In this document: piece after piece, positions 54,079 to 62,610 of the stretch
Layout of the letters: the number at the start of each line of letters is the position of its first letter
Position numbering within the stretch: the first letter of the stretch is position 1
Source: Bacteroidota bacterium
GTDB lineage: Bacteria; Bacteroidota; Bacteroidia; B-17B0; Aurantibacillaceae
Direction of reading: 5' to 3'
Assembly: GCA_013697245.1 (NCBI GenBank)
Contig: JACCXH010000073.1
Span: 1-64,000, forward strand
DNA length: 64,000 nucleotides
Position numbers and translations under genes: made by a program
The notes under the pieces: generated by a model
Database searches by the model: none
What the model was told of the DNA's origin: nothing
What the model saw: the letters and a program-made list of their open reading frames with translations, nothing else

Positions 54079-57000
54079 CTATTCTTCTTTCTTTTCTTCT
54101 TCTTCGCCCATGGCGCCAATCTGTTTCATTTTGCGCAGGAAGTCGTCTTTCTTTTTCGCTGTAGTAGCATCAAAGCGGTAGGATGGGCCTTTGTCTACCT
54201 CCATTTTTTTACTTTTACTTTTTAGCTCTTTCACATCTTTATTAAACTGTTCGTTGCTGCTTACGGCTAACATAGTTCCGTTATAATAAGTAAAATAATA
54301 CCAGGTGTTTGGATCTGCCTCAATGTAAATATCTAAAATATCTTTACCTCTTTGTTTTTTAATTTGAATTTTTCCCGTCATGTAACGAAAGATCTCTGTT
54401 TTTTGGATGTTGCCAACCCCAAGCATTTTCCCTTCGGATAAATAAGCTTTTGCCTCGCGGTTATAACTCATTTTTACATCGTTAAACACAATGTTCTTTT
54501 CTAATTCATCCGGGAATTTTTTATAGTTACCATATAAATTTAATTCTGATAGCGCCCTGTCGCCTTTATCTTTTCCTAATATCTCAATTAAACCATGGTT
54601 AAAAAGATCGCCCTCAAATGGTGTAGGGTTTAAACTACCAAGGTACAATTCAAAATCCTTGGCCATTTTACGAATAGCACTACCTTCAAAAAAGAAATCG
54701 ACAACCAGCATTAAATTAAAATTAATACTGTCTTTAACCGTATTGTATTTGGCGTTACCAACGCTTTTTAATTTTACCTGGCCAAGGTCGTTACTAAGAT
54801 TATAGTTACCCTCAGTATATATTTCGCAATTGGTGGTATTTAAACTTACGTAGTTACCGGGTAAACTCATCTCTAATAATTTTTCTTTATTTGAGATCTC
54901 ATACATTTCATTTTCTTTATCATAAGTTAATATACCGTCGGCCTCAATAACATCTTTAGAGCTTCTTGCGCCCTGCAATGATAAAAACGAAGCATAAACC
55001 ATATTTGTATCCTGATTATAGAATAAGCCAGTTCCAACTGCCCCGCCTTTAACATCAAGCGCTTTTTTAGGGATTGGTATTTGAATATCTTTTGGATTGA
55101 TCTCGCCGGTAAATTGTAAATACGATTTTCCTATTTTTTTACAATTGTTTACAATTTTTGTTCCACCTTCATAAAATAAAAACTCGTTGGTGGCAAATAA
55201 ATATACTTTACCGGCAAAACTAAAATGATCATTGAATTGGAATTTTTCTTTTTCATCAATTAAACCTTCAGAAATTGTTTGGCCCGTTGTATCCGGACGA
55301 ATGGTATTAAATTTAATGAGGTAAGGTTTGTCGTTCTCATCTAAGTATTGATATTCACCCGAGGCAAGATAACTTCTTCTGCCAAAAATATTGGTTGTTG
55401 TGTTCCTGATGGTGTGGAACTTTGTAACAGTATTTGCAAGTATGGATGAATTCCTTAAAGTATCCATAACCGCGTTCTTAAAAATGGTAACGTCGCCGTT
55501 GTTGGGAAACATTCTGGCATCTGCTACGTTAATATATGGCACGTTCTTACACTTGATAATATATTTTTTTAAATTGTATTTTGCACCGGGGGCAAAAAAG
55601 CGTAACGAATCCTGCCTGGGATGAATACTAATAAACTCCGGACCTTCAAGATCAAGTCCTTTTTCGGCGGCCTCTGTATCAATTTTTTTCTGGGTATCGC
55701 CCAATTCCATTTCTTCAGAATCCATGTACCATTTAAAGCGGTCCATAAAAGCAATATATTGGTTCTTATCAAATTTTACATAAGAGCCTTCGCCATTGGT
55801 AATAAAATCACCTTCCCGTTTATCAAAATCTATTTTTGCGTTTACGTTAACAGTACTAAATGTAAAACCATCTTCATTAAAGGCTTTTAAATGGAAATTG
55901 GCTGTATCACTAAAGAACCGTCGTTTGACAAATAGAATTTTTCCGGAAGTGAGATCGGCTTTCTCAAAATCTATTTTTCCGTTACCTGTTAGTTCTTTAT
56001 AAGTTAGATCGAACCTGCCCCTGAACTCAGCTTTTTCTTTGTAAGCTATGAACGGTTTTTTAATATCAAAAGCCTGTAACAGGTCAGAATACGGCATAAA
56101 GTGCAGGCGCACGGTATCGCCATGTGCAGTTGGGAATTCAGGCGAATCGCCTTCTTTTACATCAAAGGTATTAGCGTTGCCATTGGCGCTATCCGGAAAA
56201 AATATTATATCCGGAACCTTAGAGTTGCTGGAACTAAAGTTGAGGTCACCGCCACCACGCAAACCTTTATTGCTTAAGCGTATCTCATGATTAAAATTAC
56301 CCTTACCGCCATAGATCGGGAAACCACCTTCAGGAGTTTGCCGAATAAACCCGAGCGAATAATCTTTTTGTAAAGTAAGCACTTCTCTAAACGAAGGAAA
56401 AATTCCCGCAGAGGCAAATGTGCCGTCAAACCGCAGGCCTTCATTTCTAAAGTTATCTAAACTATCTATGGCAAATGGGTCTAGCTTAAAATAGAATTTA
56501 TCTTTATTGTAGGCGCCTTTAAAAATGGTACGTTTATCGTAAAAAGCATAACTCTCTTTAAAGCTTTGAAACGACGGGAAAGTAGGCGCACGTCCCCAGC
56601 CACTTTTATTCTTGGGCGCATCTATCCGTAATTCACCATTTACATTCTCAATTAAGGTTTGCACTTTTTTAAAGGGTACATTGCCATTAATATCTGGTTC
56701 AAAAGCTTCAACATAGATTTTGATAGAGTCGATAGTTTTCATTTTAACTTTAAATTCATCATAATCGAAAATAAAATCTTTTCCAATGAACTCAAACTTA
56801 CCGGAAGATAATGTGCCGTTAAAATCTATTTCGCGATTCTTCTTTAAGATCAACTCGCCATTTCTGGGAAACATGAATACTTTTTGAGTATCGCTTAGTA
56901 GCACCTGCTTCACCCCGCGAACAGTGATATCGTAATTTAATAGGTTCAACGTAGCATTGTCTTTACCTTGTATTATAGAGTGTAGGGTAATAATATCATA

Positions 57001-58572
57001 ATCGTGCTTGTGTTTTAAATTATCGGCATAATCAAATAAACGCTGTCTTATTTTTATCATATCCGTTTCGGGATCATAATAAACTAAACCGTAAATGGCC
57101 ATTTTAAAAATAATGGGCCTAAGATCAACCGCAAGAAACTTAATGTATTTAGCAAAATCAACTGTAGTAAATTGCGCCGGCTTTTCGTTGGCATTATAAT
57201 ACTCTATCATTTTACTAACAGGGCTAACAGTTTCTTTACCTCTTATGCTTTCTGCTTTTTCTCTTGTATAAAAATCGGTTGATTCAAAATAAGCTTCGCC
57301 TTGAAAATTATTCGGTAAAAAATTAAAAGCAAGTATAGGCTCATCCAATTGCCAAAGTATTTGTTCAAAATACATATCGTATTTATGGAAGGAGTTGGAG
57401 AAAGGTGTTTTCTGCAAACCGTCATCGCCTCTTAATATGGTTACCAGTCGTTTATCTACCTGATAGGTAAAACTTAAACCGGGATGATAAATAGTATCTT
57501 TATTTAAGAAAAATTTTACAGCGCCGGGGTTAGCAACGATCCTGTCTTTACTCATTCCAAATGAGCGGGCACTAATTTCTAGAAACTTTACACTGTTCCT
57601 TTTAAAGATAATTCGCGCAGGATTGCTATTAGTGCCGGAGCCAACAAACTTAGGGCCGCGCATACCAAACCCACCATCGTAATCAACATCAGGATAAATA
57701 TTTTTTACGATCAAACGTTTGCTGTAAGAATCAAAACGCGGGTAAGTAAGCTCACCGTTCTCTGTAATGATCCTATCAGAAAATCTTCCCACCTGGGCTT
57801 TGTCAAAAAACTGTTTTCCAACAAAAGTGGCAGTATCGCTGGCGTAATTGCCGGTTTTACAATCAATGGTGTAGCGTTTAATGGTAGCATAAACTTCTTT
57901 ATCAAGGCCGCAGCGCGCCCAACTTATTTTACCGCCTTTACCAATAAAAGTACCAACGTTGGGATAATAGGTTCCCTGCGTTTCTTCAATGGCAATACTA
58001 TCGCCCCGTGGGTTAACGCCAATAAGGGTAATATCTTTAAAAATAATTTTAGGAATGGTGTCGTAATCAAACTTATAATTTGGCTGGTATGAGTAATAAA
58101 TGTAGGAAGGTGTTTTATAAAAAGCATTGTATTTGAACATGTTTTCGCCAAGCACAATTAATTCCTGCACCCCGTTATTTCCTTTTTTGGCGAGCATCTT
58201 CATTAAGCACAATTGCCAGTTCTGAAAAGTTTCAACAGGTAATTTTTTTTCAAGGGCAGCATAAAGCGCCGAAAAATAACCAATAATAAATGGGTTAGGC
58301 TTTAAACGCTTATTGGCCATGGCAATACAGGCTTTTACTGTCGCCTCTTTATAATAACCTGTAATATAATTCTCTTCCCAATATCGACTAAAGGTTCTCA
58401 TGTAGGTTTCTGCCTCAAGTCTGTTAGACGTGTTCTCTATAAAATAACTATTAAGGTCATTTATAAACTTTACTGTATCGTTAGATAATTGACTTCCTTT
58501 TTGCGAATAACTGCAAAAAGATAAAAGCAAAAATGCCAGAGATAGTATTTGTTTTTGGAACCGGGAAAACAT
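54079..58572 (-). CDS. Giant exported beta-rich protein of unknown function
   Basis: From the ATG at 58572 this is 1497 residues with a signal peptide (ILSLAFLLLSFCSYSQ). The frame also opens at 58605, but that start would put an extra hydrophilic stretch before the signal. A helical first part (about 20-150) is followed by more than 1000 residues of alternating short strands, e.g. GNGKIDFEKADLTSGKILFVKRRFFSD, KIDFDKREGDFITNGEGSYVKF, NNGDVTIFKNAVMDTLRNSSIL. These look like beta-taco or jelly-roll repeats of the LptA/OstA kind, though no signature is decisive. It ends in a Lys/Glu tail (KKDDFLRKM..EEEEKKEE). Homologues are known to me only as Bacteroidota hypothetical proteins. Confidence 0.75.
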   Translation of the reverse strand: MFSRFQKQILSLAFLLLSFCSYSQKGSQLSNDTVKFINDLNSYFIENTSNRLEAETYMRTFSRYWEENYITGYYKEATVKACIAMANKRLKPNPFIIGYFSALYAALEKKLPVETFQNWQLCLMKMLAKKGNNGVQELIVLGENMFKYNAFYKTPSYIYYSYQPNYKFDYDTIPKIIFKDITLIGVNPRGDSIAIEETQGTYYPNVGTFIGKGGKISWARCGLDKEVYATIKRYTIDCKTGNYASDTATFVGKQFFDKAQVGRFSDRIITENGELTYPRFDSYSKRLIVKNIYPDVDYDGGFGMRGPKFVGSGTNSNPARIIFKRNSVKFLEISARSFGMSKDRIVANPGAVKFFLNKDTIYHPGLSFTYQVDKRLVTILRGDDGLQKTPFSNSFHKYDMYFEQILWQLDEPILAFNFLPNNFQGEAYFESTDFYTREKAESIRGKETVSPVSKMIEYYNANEKPAQFTTVDFAKYIKFLAVDLRPIIFKMAIYGLVYYDPETDMIKIRQRLFDYADNLKHKHDYDIITLHSIIQGKDNATLNLLNYDITVRGVKQVLLSDTQKVFMFPRNGELILKKNREIDFNGTLSSGKFEFIGKDFIFDYDEFKVKMKTIDSIKIYVEAFEPDINGNVPFKKVQTLIENVNGELRIDAPKNKSGWGRAPTFPSFQSFKESYAFYDKRTIFKGAYNKDKFYFKLDPFAIDSLDNFRNEGLRFDGTFASAGIFPSFREVLTLQKDYSLGFIRQTPEGGFPIYGGKGNFNHEIRLSNKGLRGGGDLNFSSSNSKVPDIIFFPDSANGNANTFDVKEGDSPEFPTAHGDTVRLHFMPYSDLLQAFDIKKPFIAYKEKAEFRGRFDLTYKELTGNGKIDFEKADLTSGKILFVKRRFFSDTANFHLKAFNEDGFTFSTVNVNAKIDFDKREGDFITNGEGSYVKFDKNQYIAFMDRFKWYMDSEEMELGDTQKKIDTEAAEKGLDLEGPEFISIHPRQDSLRFFAPGAKYNLKKYIIKCKNVPYINVADARMFPNNGDVTIFKNAVMDTLRNSSILANTVTKFHTIRNTTTNIFGRRSYLASGEYQYLDENDKPYLIKFNTIRPDTTGQTISEGLIDEKEKFQFNDHFSFAGKVYLFATNEFLFYEGGTKIVNNCKKIGKSYLQFTGEINPKDIQIPIPKKALDVKGGAVGTGLFYNQDTNMVYASFLSLQGARSSKDVIEADGILTYDKENEMYEISNKEKLLEMSLPGNYVSLNTTNCEIYTEGNYNLSNDLGQVKLKSVGNAKYNTVKDSINFNLMLVVDFFFEGSAIRKMAKDFELYLGSLNPTPFEGDLFNHGLIEILGKDKGDRALSELNLYGNYKKFPDELEKNIVFNDVKMSYNREAKAYLSEGKMLGVGNIQKTEIFRYMTGKIQIKKQRGKDILDIYIEADPNTWYYFTYYNGTMLAVSSNEQFNKDVKELKSKSKKMEVDKGPSYRFDATTAKKKDDFLRKMKQIGAMGEEEEKKEE

Positions 58573-58678
58573 AAATAAATTATTTAACCAAATATAATTA
58601 ATCAATTAGGTAATTAATAATAAATTTAATTTTTTTAGCTCGATTTCATTCAATTTACCTTTCTAAAGGCTGTGCGAC

Positions 58679-58690
58679 CTGCTATAGCAG
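58679..58690. promoter_or_regulatory. 12-bp palindrome CTGCTATAGCAG
   Basis: A perfect 12-bp palindrome in the divergent interval between the giant protein gene and the Sia-like operon, about 60 bp upstream of the -7 box. A possible operator. Confidence 0.35.
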
Positions 58691-58738
58691 ATTATAGCCC
58701 ATTTTACAACTTAATTTTTATAATTTGCAATAAAATTG

Positions 58739-58746
58739 TATGTTTG
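58739..58746 (+). promoter_or_regulatory. -7 box TATGTTTG of the SiaB-like gene
   Basis: A perfect TAnnTTTG ending 7 bp before the ATG at 58754, which would give a leaderless or nearly leaderless mRNA. It argues against the TTG at 58748 as start. Confidence 0.55.
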
Positions 58747-58753
58747 ATTGATT

Positions 58754-59878
58754 ATGCAGATAACTAATAGCGGAAAATATTCGTCTATAGCCGAATTATT
58801 TAGAGTATTAAACAACTATCAATTAAATTATGCATATAATGGCGACTTTACAAACGACCTTACTGAACGGATCTTAGCCTTAGCTGAGACGAATATGGAT
58901 GTAGAGAGCGAAAGCCTTAAGATAAAAAAGAAAGTTTATTTTATAATTGTTGAGTCGCTTCAGAATATAACACGACACCAAGGAAGCAGTAAAAATTCGA
59001 GATTAATGGATGGTTTTTTTTCCATTCATAAATTTTTGGGTGGATACCTTGTAGGCTCAGGAAATGCAATTGAGAACGATCATATTAAATCATTATCTCA
59101 AAAGTTGGATAAAGTAAATTCGCTAAGTGCAGAGGAGCTAAAAGAATATCAGAAAGAAGTGTTAAGTGCAGGGGGGTTCTCTGAAAAAGGCGGAGCCGGC
59201 CTTGGTTTGATAGAAATGGTGCGAAAGAGCGGCAACAAATTGCAATACGATTTTGAAAAAATAGACGAGCAAAATTCTTATTTTTATTTTCAGTCTAAAA
59301 TTACCGAGGCGCAAGCAGGCGAGAACCCGGAAATAGATGAGCAAAATCATGAGGTGGTTAAAAGTGTTCATCGTGCAGTAACGAAAAATAATTTAAAGGT
59401 CTTTTTTCAGGGCCAATTCAAGCACGAAAATGTAAGAAGTTTATTGTCGATGGCTGAAGGAAGCATTTACCTGGCCGAAAAATTTGAGTTCAAAAAAACC
59501 TCTGTAGCTATTATGATCGAGCTACTTCAAAACATTAGTTATCATGCGGCAGGAATTAATAATAGTGATGATAGGCCGGGCTTGTTCATGGTGGCAGATA
59601 ACAATAACATTTGCTCACTTATTACCGGAAATTACGTTAATAACAATAAAATAGAAGAATTAATAAAGAAAATAGATTTTGTAAATTCGCTGGATAATAT
59701 AGCTATCGAAAAACTTTATTTAGAAACGATCATGTTAGATCAGGATGAGTTAAAACGTGGCGCAGGCCTTGGCTTTATTGATATAAGAATAAAGAGCAAG
59801 AATAAGATAGAGGTAGAAATGGTTCCCTATACCGATGAAAAAACATTTATAATTATTAAAGCAAATATTAGTTATTAA
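58754..59878 (+). CDS. Tandem SiaB-like protein kinase (two kinase-fold domains in one chain)
   Basis: This 374-residue protein from ATG 58754 consists of two copies of the SiaB (DUF6272) ATPase fold. Copy 1 (about 1-189) has ESLQNITRHQ (68-76) and GGAGLGLIEMVRKS (146-159). Copy 2 (about 190-374) has ELLQNISYHA (256-265) and RGAGLGFIDIRIKS (335-348), at a spacing of about 189. Pseudomonas SiaB is a single domain of this size that phosphorylates SiaC. Both copies keep the Asn and Gly motifs of GHKL-type nucleotide binding, so both may bind ATP. It starts the operon with the SiaC-like gene, which follows 4 bp downstream. The fused form would fix a two-domain enzyme; its consequence is unknown. 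Confidence 0.85.
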   Translation: MQITNSGKYSSIAELFRVLNNYQLNYAYNGDFTNDLTERILALAETNMDVESESLKIKKKVYFIIVESLQNITRHQGSSKNSRLMDGFFSIHKFLGGYLVGSGNAIENDHIKSLSQKLDKVNSLSAEELKEYQKEVLSAGGFSEKGGAGLGLIEMVRKSGNKLQYDFEKIDEQNSYFYFQSKITEAQAGENPEIDEQNHEVVKSVHRAVTKNNLKVFFQGQFKHENVRSLLSMAEGSIYLAEKFEFKKTSVAIMIELLQNISYHAAGINNSDDRPGLFMVADNNNICSLITGNYVNNNKIEELIKKIDFVNSLDNIAIEKLYLETIMLDQDELKRGAGLGFIDIRIKSKNKIEVEMVPYTDEKTFIIIKANISY

Positions 59879-59882
59879 GAAT

Positions 59883-60254
59883 ATGGCGGCATTAAATTTA
59901 GAGGCAACTGAAGATCTACCTCAGGTACTATTTGATAGTAGTAAAGGTGTTTTTGAGATCTCGAAGCGTTCGCTGCCCGAAAACGCTATTCTTTTTTATG
60001 AGCCGTTATTAGATTTTGCTAACGAATATCTTAAGGCGCCAAAAGAGGAAACAACTATTGCCTTTCATTTTGATTACATCAGCACTTCATCTACAAAACA
60101 AATTATGAAGTTGATCCTTTTATTTGATCCAATTAGCGCCACTAACAAAGTAAATTTAAATTGGAACTATGATCACGGCGATGTGGACATGTTGCAGACC
60201 GGAAAAAGGCTGGAGCAATTAACCAGTTTAAAATTTATTTTTAACGAAGTTTAG
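59883..60254 (+). CDS. SiaC-like phospho-target (DUF1987)
   Basis: This 123-residue protein is of the DUF1987/SiaC family. It opens LNLEATEDLPQVLFDSSKGVFEISKRSLPENAILFYEPLLDF, then carries FHFDYISTSSTKQIMKLILLFD. The Thr in ISTSS is residue 68, the same number as the phosphorylated Thr68 of Pseudomonas SiaC, which is phosphorylated by SiaB and reset by the SiaA phosphatase. Its output there is the diguanylate cyclase SiaD, but no GGDEF gene is present here. Its stop overlaps by 3 bases the stop of the convergent TPR-SpoIIE gene, the most likely counterpart of SiaA. Confidence 0.88.
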   Translation: MAALNLEATEDLPQVLFDSSKGVFEISKRSLPENAILFYEPLLDFANEYLKAPKEETTIAFHFDYISTSSTKQIMKLILLFDPISATNKVNLNWNYDHGDVDMLQTGKRLEQLTSLKFIFNEV

Positions 60255-62452
60255 ATCTTAAATCCAATTATTAGAACATCATCAATTTGTTTGGATTCAC
60301 CCTTCCATTCATCAAACGTTTCTTCCAACATGTATCTTTGTTTTTCTACCGCCAAAGTGTGTATTTGGCCTAATAATTTTTCGTAACGGGAGGTTAAAAA
60401 TTTCTTTTTTGTTTCTTCTCCAATTTGATCCACATACCCGTCGGTTGACATGTATACCATCATATTTGGCTTTAATGTTATTTCAAACGGTGTTATTTTT
60501 TCGAGATTATCTATTGCTAAGATCCCGTTTATAGAACTTATTTGCGGCTTGATCTCTTGTGTTTGATAATTATCTACAATATAAATAGATTGGTTGGCCC
60601 CTGCAAAATATAATTTTTTAGTAATGTGATCGATCTTGCAAATAGAAATATCCATACCGTCGGTATTTAACTCCTCTTTTTCTTTATTGATCAATGTGCC
60701 TGATAAGCCGGCGGCTAATGAAGTAATGATCAATGCGGGATCATGTATTTTTTTGTGGGTAATAATCTCGTTCAATAAAGTGCTGCCAACCATGCTTAAA
60801 AACGCGCCGGGCACACCGTGCCCTGTGCAATCGGCAACAACTATAAATGATTCGTGACCTTGTTTTGAATACCAGTAAAAATCACCGCTTACAATATCTT
60901 TTGGAATGTAAGTGATAAATAAATTAGGAAGGTGTGCAATAATCTTATCTTCAGAAATTAAAATAGATTCCTGTATACGTTTTGCATAATTAATACTTGA
61001 TAAGATCTGTGATTGTTTTTCTTCTACCAAACTTTTTTGCCTTTCAACCTCTAACTTTTGCAGAGTAATGATCTTATTTGCTTTTTGTTTATGACGGTTG
61101 CTTCTAAAAATAAAAATTGCAAGGGCTGCCATAAAAACAAAGGCAACAATAAACATATTCAACAATGATTTTTGTTTATCATTTATTTGTTTGGCGTCGT
61201 CCTGTTTTCTTTCCTGCTCTAATTTGGTAATATTTTCTTTTTGCTCAAACTCGTAATTCATCTCTGCACGAATACTTTTTTCGTTATCAATGAGTTTAGT
61301 TAGACTATCCCTGAACTGGATATATAGTTTATAATTTTGTAAGGAGGATTTTGTATTACCTATTAGTTCTTCCAATTCTGATAAATAAGCATAAGACTGA
61401 CTTATACCTTCTACCTGCCCAATTTTTTGATATAACTGCAAACCGGTAGTAAAATATTTTTTTGCTTCTTGTGCATTCTTATTCTTTTCTGAAGGATTTT
61501 TTTTAGCTTTTGACATGAATGATACGCCAATGTTTGAATTTATTAATGCCAGCTCGCCTTTGTTACCTATTTCTTCGAGAATCTTTAAGGCCTTAAATTG
61601 CGTGGCGAAAGATCTGTCAAAATCGCCCTGCATTTCATAAACGTTTGAGATATTTAAATAAGCAATGGCAACATTACGTTGATTTTTAGAACCTTCAGCG
61701 ATATTTAAAAACTTAAAAAAATAATCTAATGACTCTTCAAACTTACCTTGCTCAGCATAAACTGTTCCAATATTGGAGTAAGAAATACCCATGGTTGCTT
61801 TATCGCCGATTTCGGTACTTAATTTTAAAACCTTACTGTAGTACTCAAACGATTTACTGTAATTCTTTTGCCTGTCGTAAGTAATTCCTAAGTTGTTGTA
61901 AATGGTCATTACCTCATCTTTATAATTAACCTCATCAATTAATTTTAATGCCCGGTAATAATAATCCATCGAAGCAGCAAAATTATCCTGGTAATTATAC
62001 AGCTCGCCAATCTTGTTAAGGCAAAGCGATGTTTTGTAATTATTGCCGGTTTCCTCCCTTAGTTTTAATTCTTTTTTGTACTGCGATAGAGCATTGGCAT
62101 AATTTTCTTGATTCTCAAACGTATAAGCAATACTTTGAAAAGAGTTGGCCAGCCAGTTCTTTGAAACAGAAATAGCCACCGCGGCTACTAATTTTTCGGA
62201 AATTATTTTTGCGATACTGGCATATTTAATTGCTTTAGCGTAATCTCTTAAGGTCACATACTCTTTACTAAGTGTTATTAAAGTGCTTATGCGAATAGTA
62301 TCGTCGAGACTGGCTGATGAAGACTCGGCGTTTAATGTTTTTATAACAGACAGTAAAGAATCAACGGCACGGCTTTGCGCATTCAGGTTTCCTTTATTAA
62401 AGGAAACAAGAATAAAAGTAACAAAAAAAATATTTTTCAAATTAAAGTTCAA
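60251..62452 (-). CDS. TPR-TM-SpoIIE phosphatase, probable SiaA-like partner
   Basis: This 733-residue protein starts at TTG 62452, the only usable start before the signal peptide (NIFFVTFILVSFNKGNLNAQ). Periplasmic TPRs (about 60-370), a coiled segment and one TM (about 430-447, SLLNMFIVAFVFMAALAIFIF) follow. Then comes a SpoIIE/PP2C domain with GDFYWYS, DCTGHGVPGAFLS, STDGYVDQIG and IDDVLIIG. All metal-binding acids are present. It is related to the cluster at 37-42 kb but more distant. Lying tail-to-tail with the SiaC-like gene suggests it dephosphorylates that protein, as SiaA does, with the sensing part replaced by TPRs. Tail-to-tail placement implies separate transcripts. Confidence 0.9.
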   Translation of the reverse strand: MNFNLKNIFFVTFILVSFNKGNLNAQSRAVDSLLSVIKTLNAESSSASLDDTIRISTLITLSKEYVTLRDYAKAIKYASIAKIISEKLVAAVAISVSKNWLANSFQSIAYTFENQENYANALSQYKKELKLREETGNNYKTSLCLNKIGELYNYQDNFAASMDYYYRALKLIDEVNYKDEVMTIYNNLGITYDRQKNYSKSFEYYSKVLKLSTEIGDKATMGISYSNIGTVYAEQGKFEESLDYFFKFLNIAEGSKNQRNVAIAYLNISNVYEMQGDFDRSFATQFKALKILEEIGNKGELALINSNIGVSFMSKAKKNPSEKNKNAQEAKKYFTTGLQLYQKIGQVEGISQSYAYLSELEELIGNTKSSLQNYKLYIQFRDSLTKLIDNEKSIRAEMNYEFEQKENITKLEQERKQDDAKQINDKQKSLLNMFIVAFVFMAALAIFIFRSNRHKQKANKIITLQKLEVERQKSLVEEKQSQILSSINYAKRIQESILISEDKIIAHLPNLFITYIPKDIVSGDFYWYSKQGHESFIVVADCTGHGVPGAFLSMVGSTLLNEIITHKKIHDPALIITSLAAGLSGTLINKEKEELNTDGMDISICKIDHITKKLYFAGANQSIYIVDNYQTQEIKPQISSINGILAIDNLEKITPFEITLKPNMMVYMSTDGYVDQIGEETKKKFLTSRYEKLLGQIHTLAVEKQRYMLEETFDEWKGESKQIDDVLIIGFKI

Positions 62453-62610
62453 GGGTAATATTTCAAACGAAGAAAAACTAAATTTTGCACATATTTACAT
62501 AGGGCTAAAATATTTTTTAACAGTTAACACCTTATTTCCTTGCAATTTGTTCATTAAAAAACCATTTAAGAGGCCTTTAAAATCAATATCTTTAAGGCTT
62601 AATTTTAACT

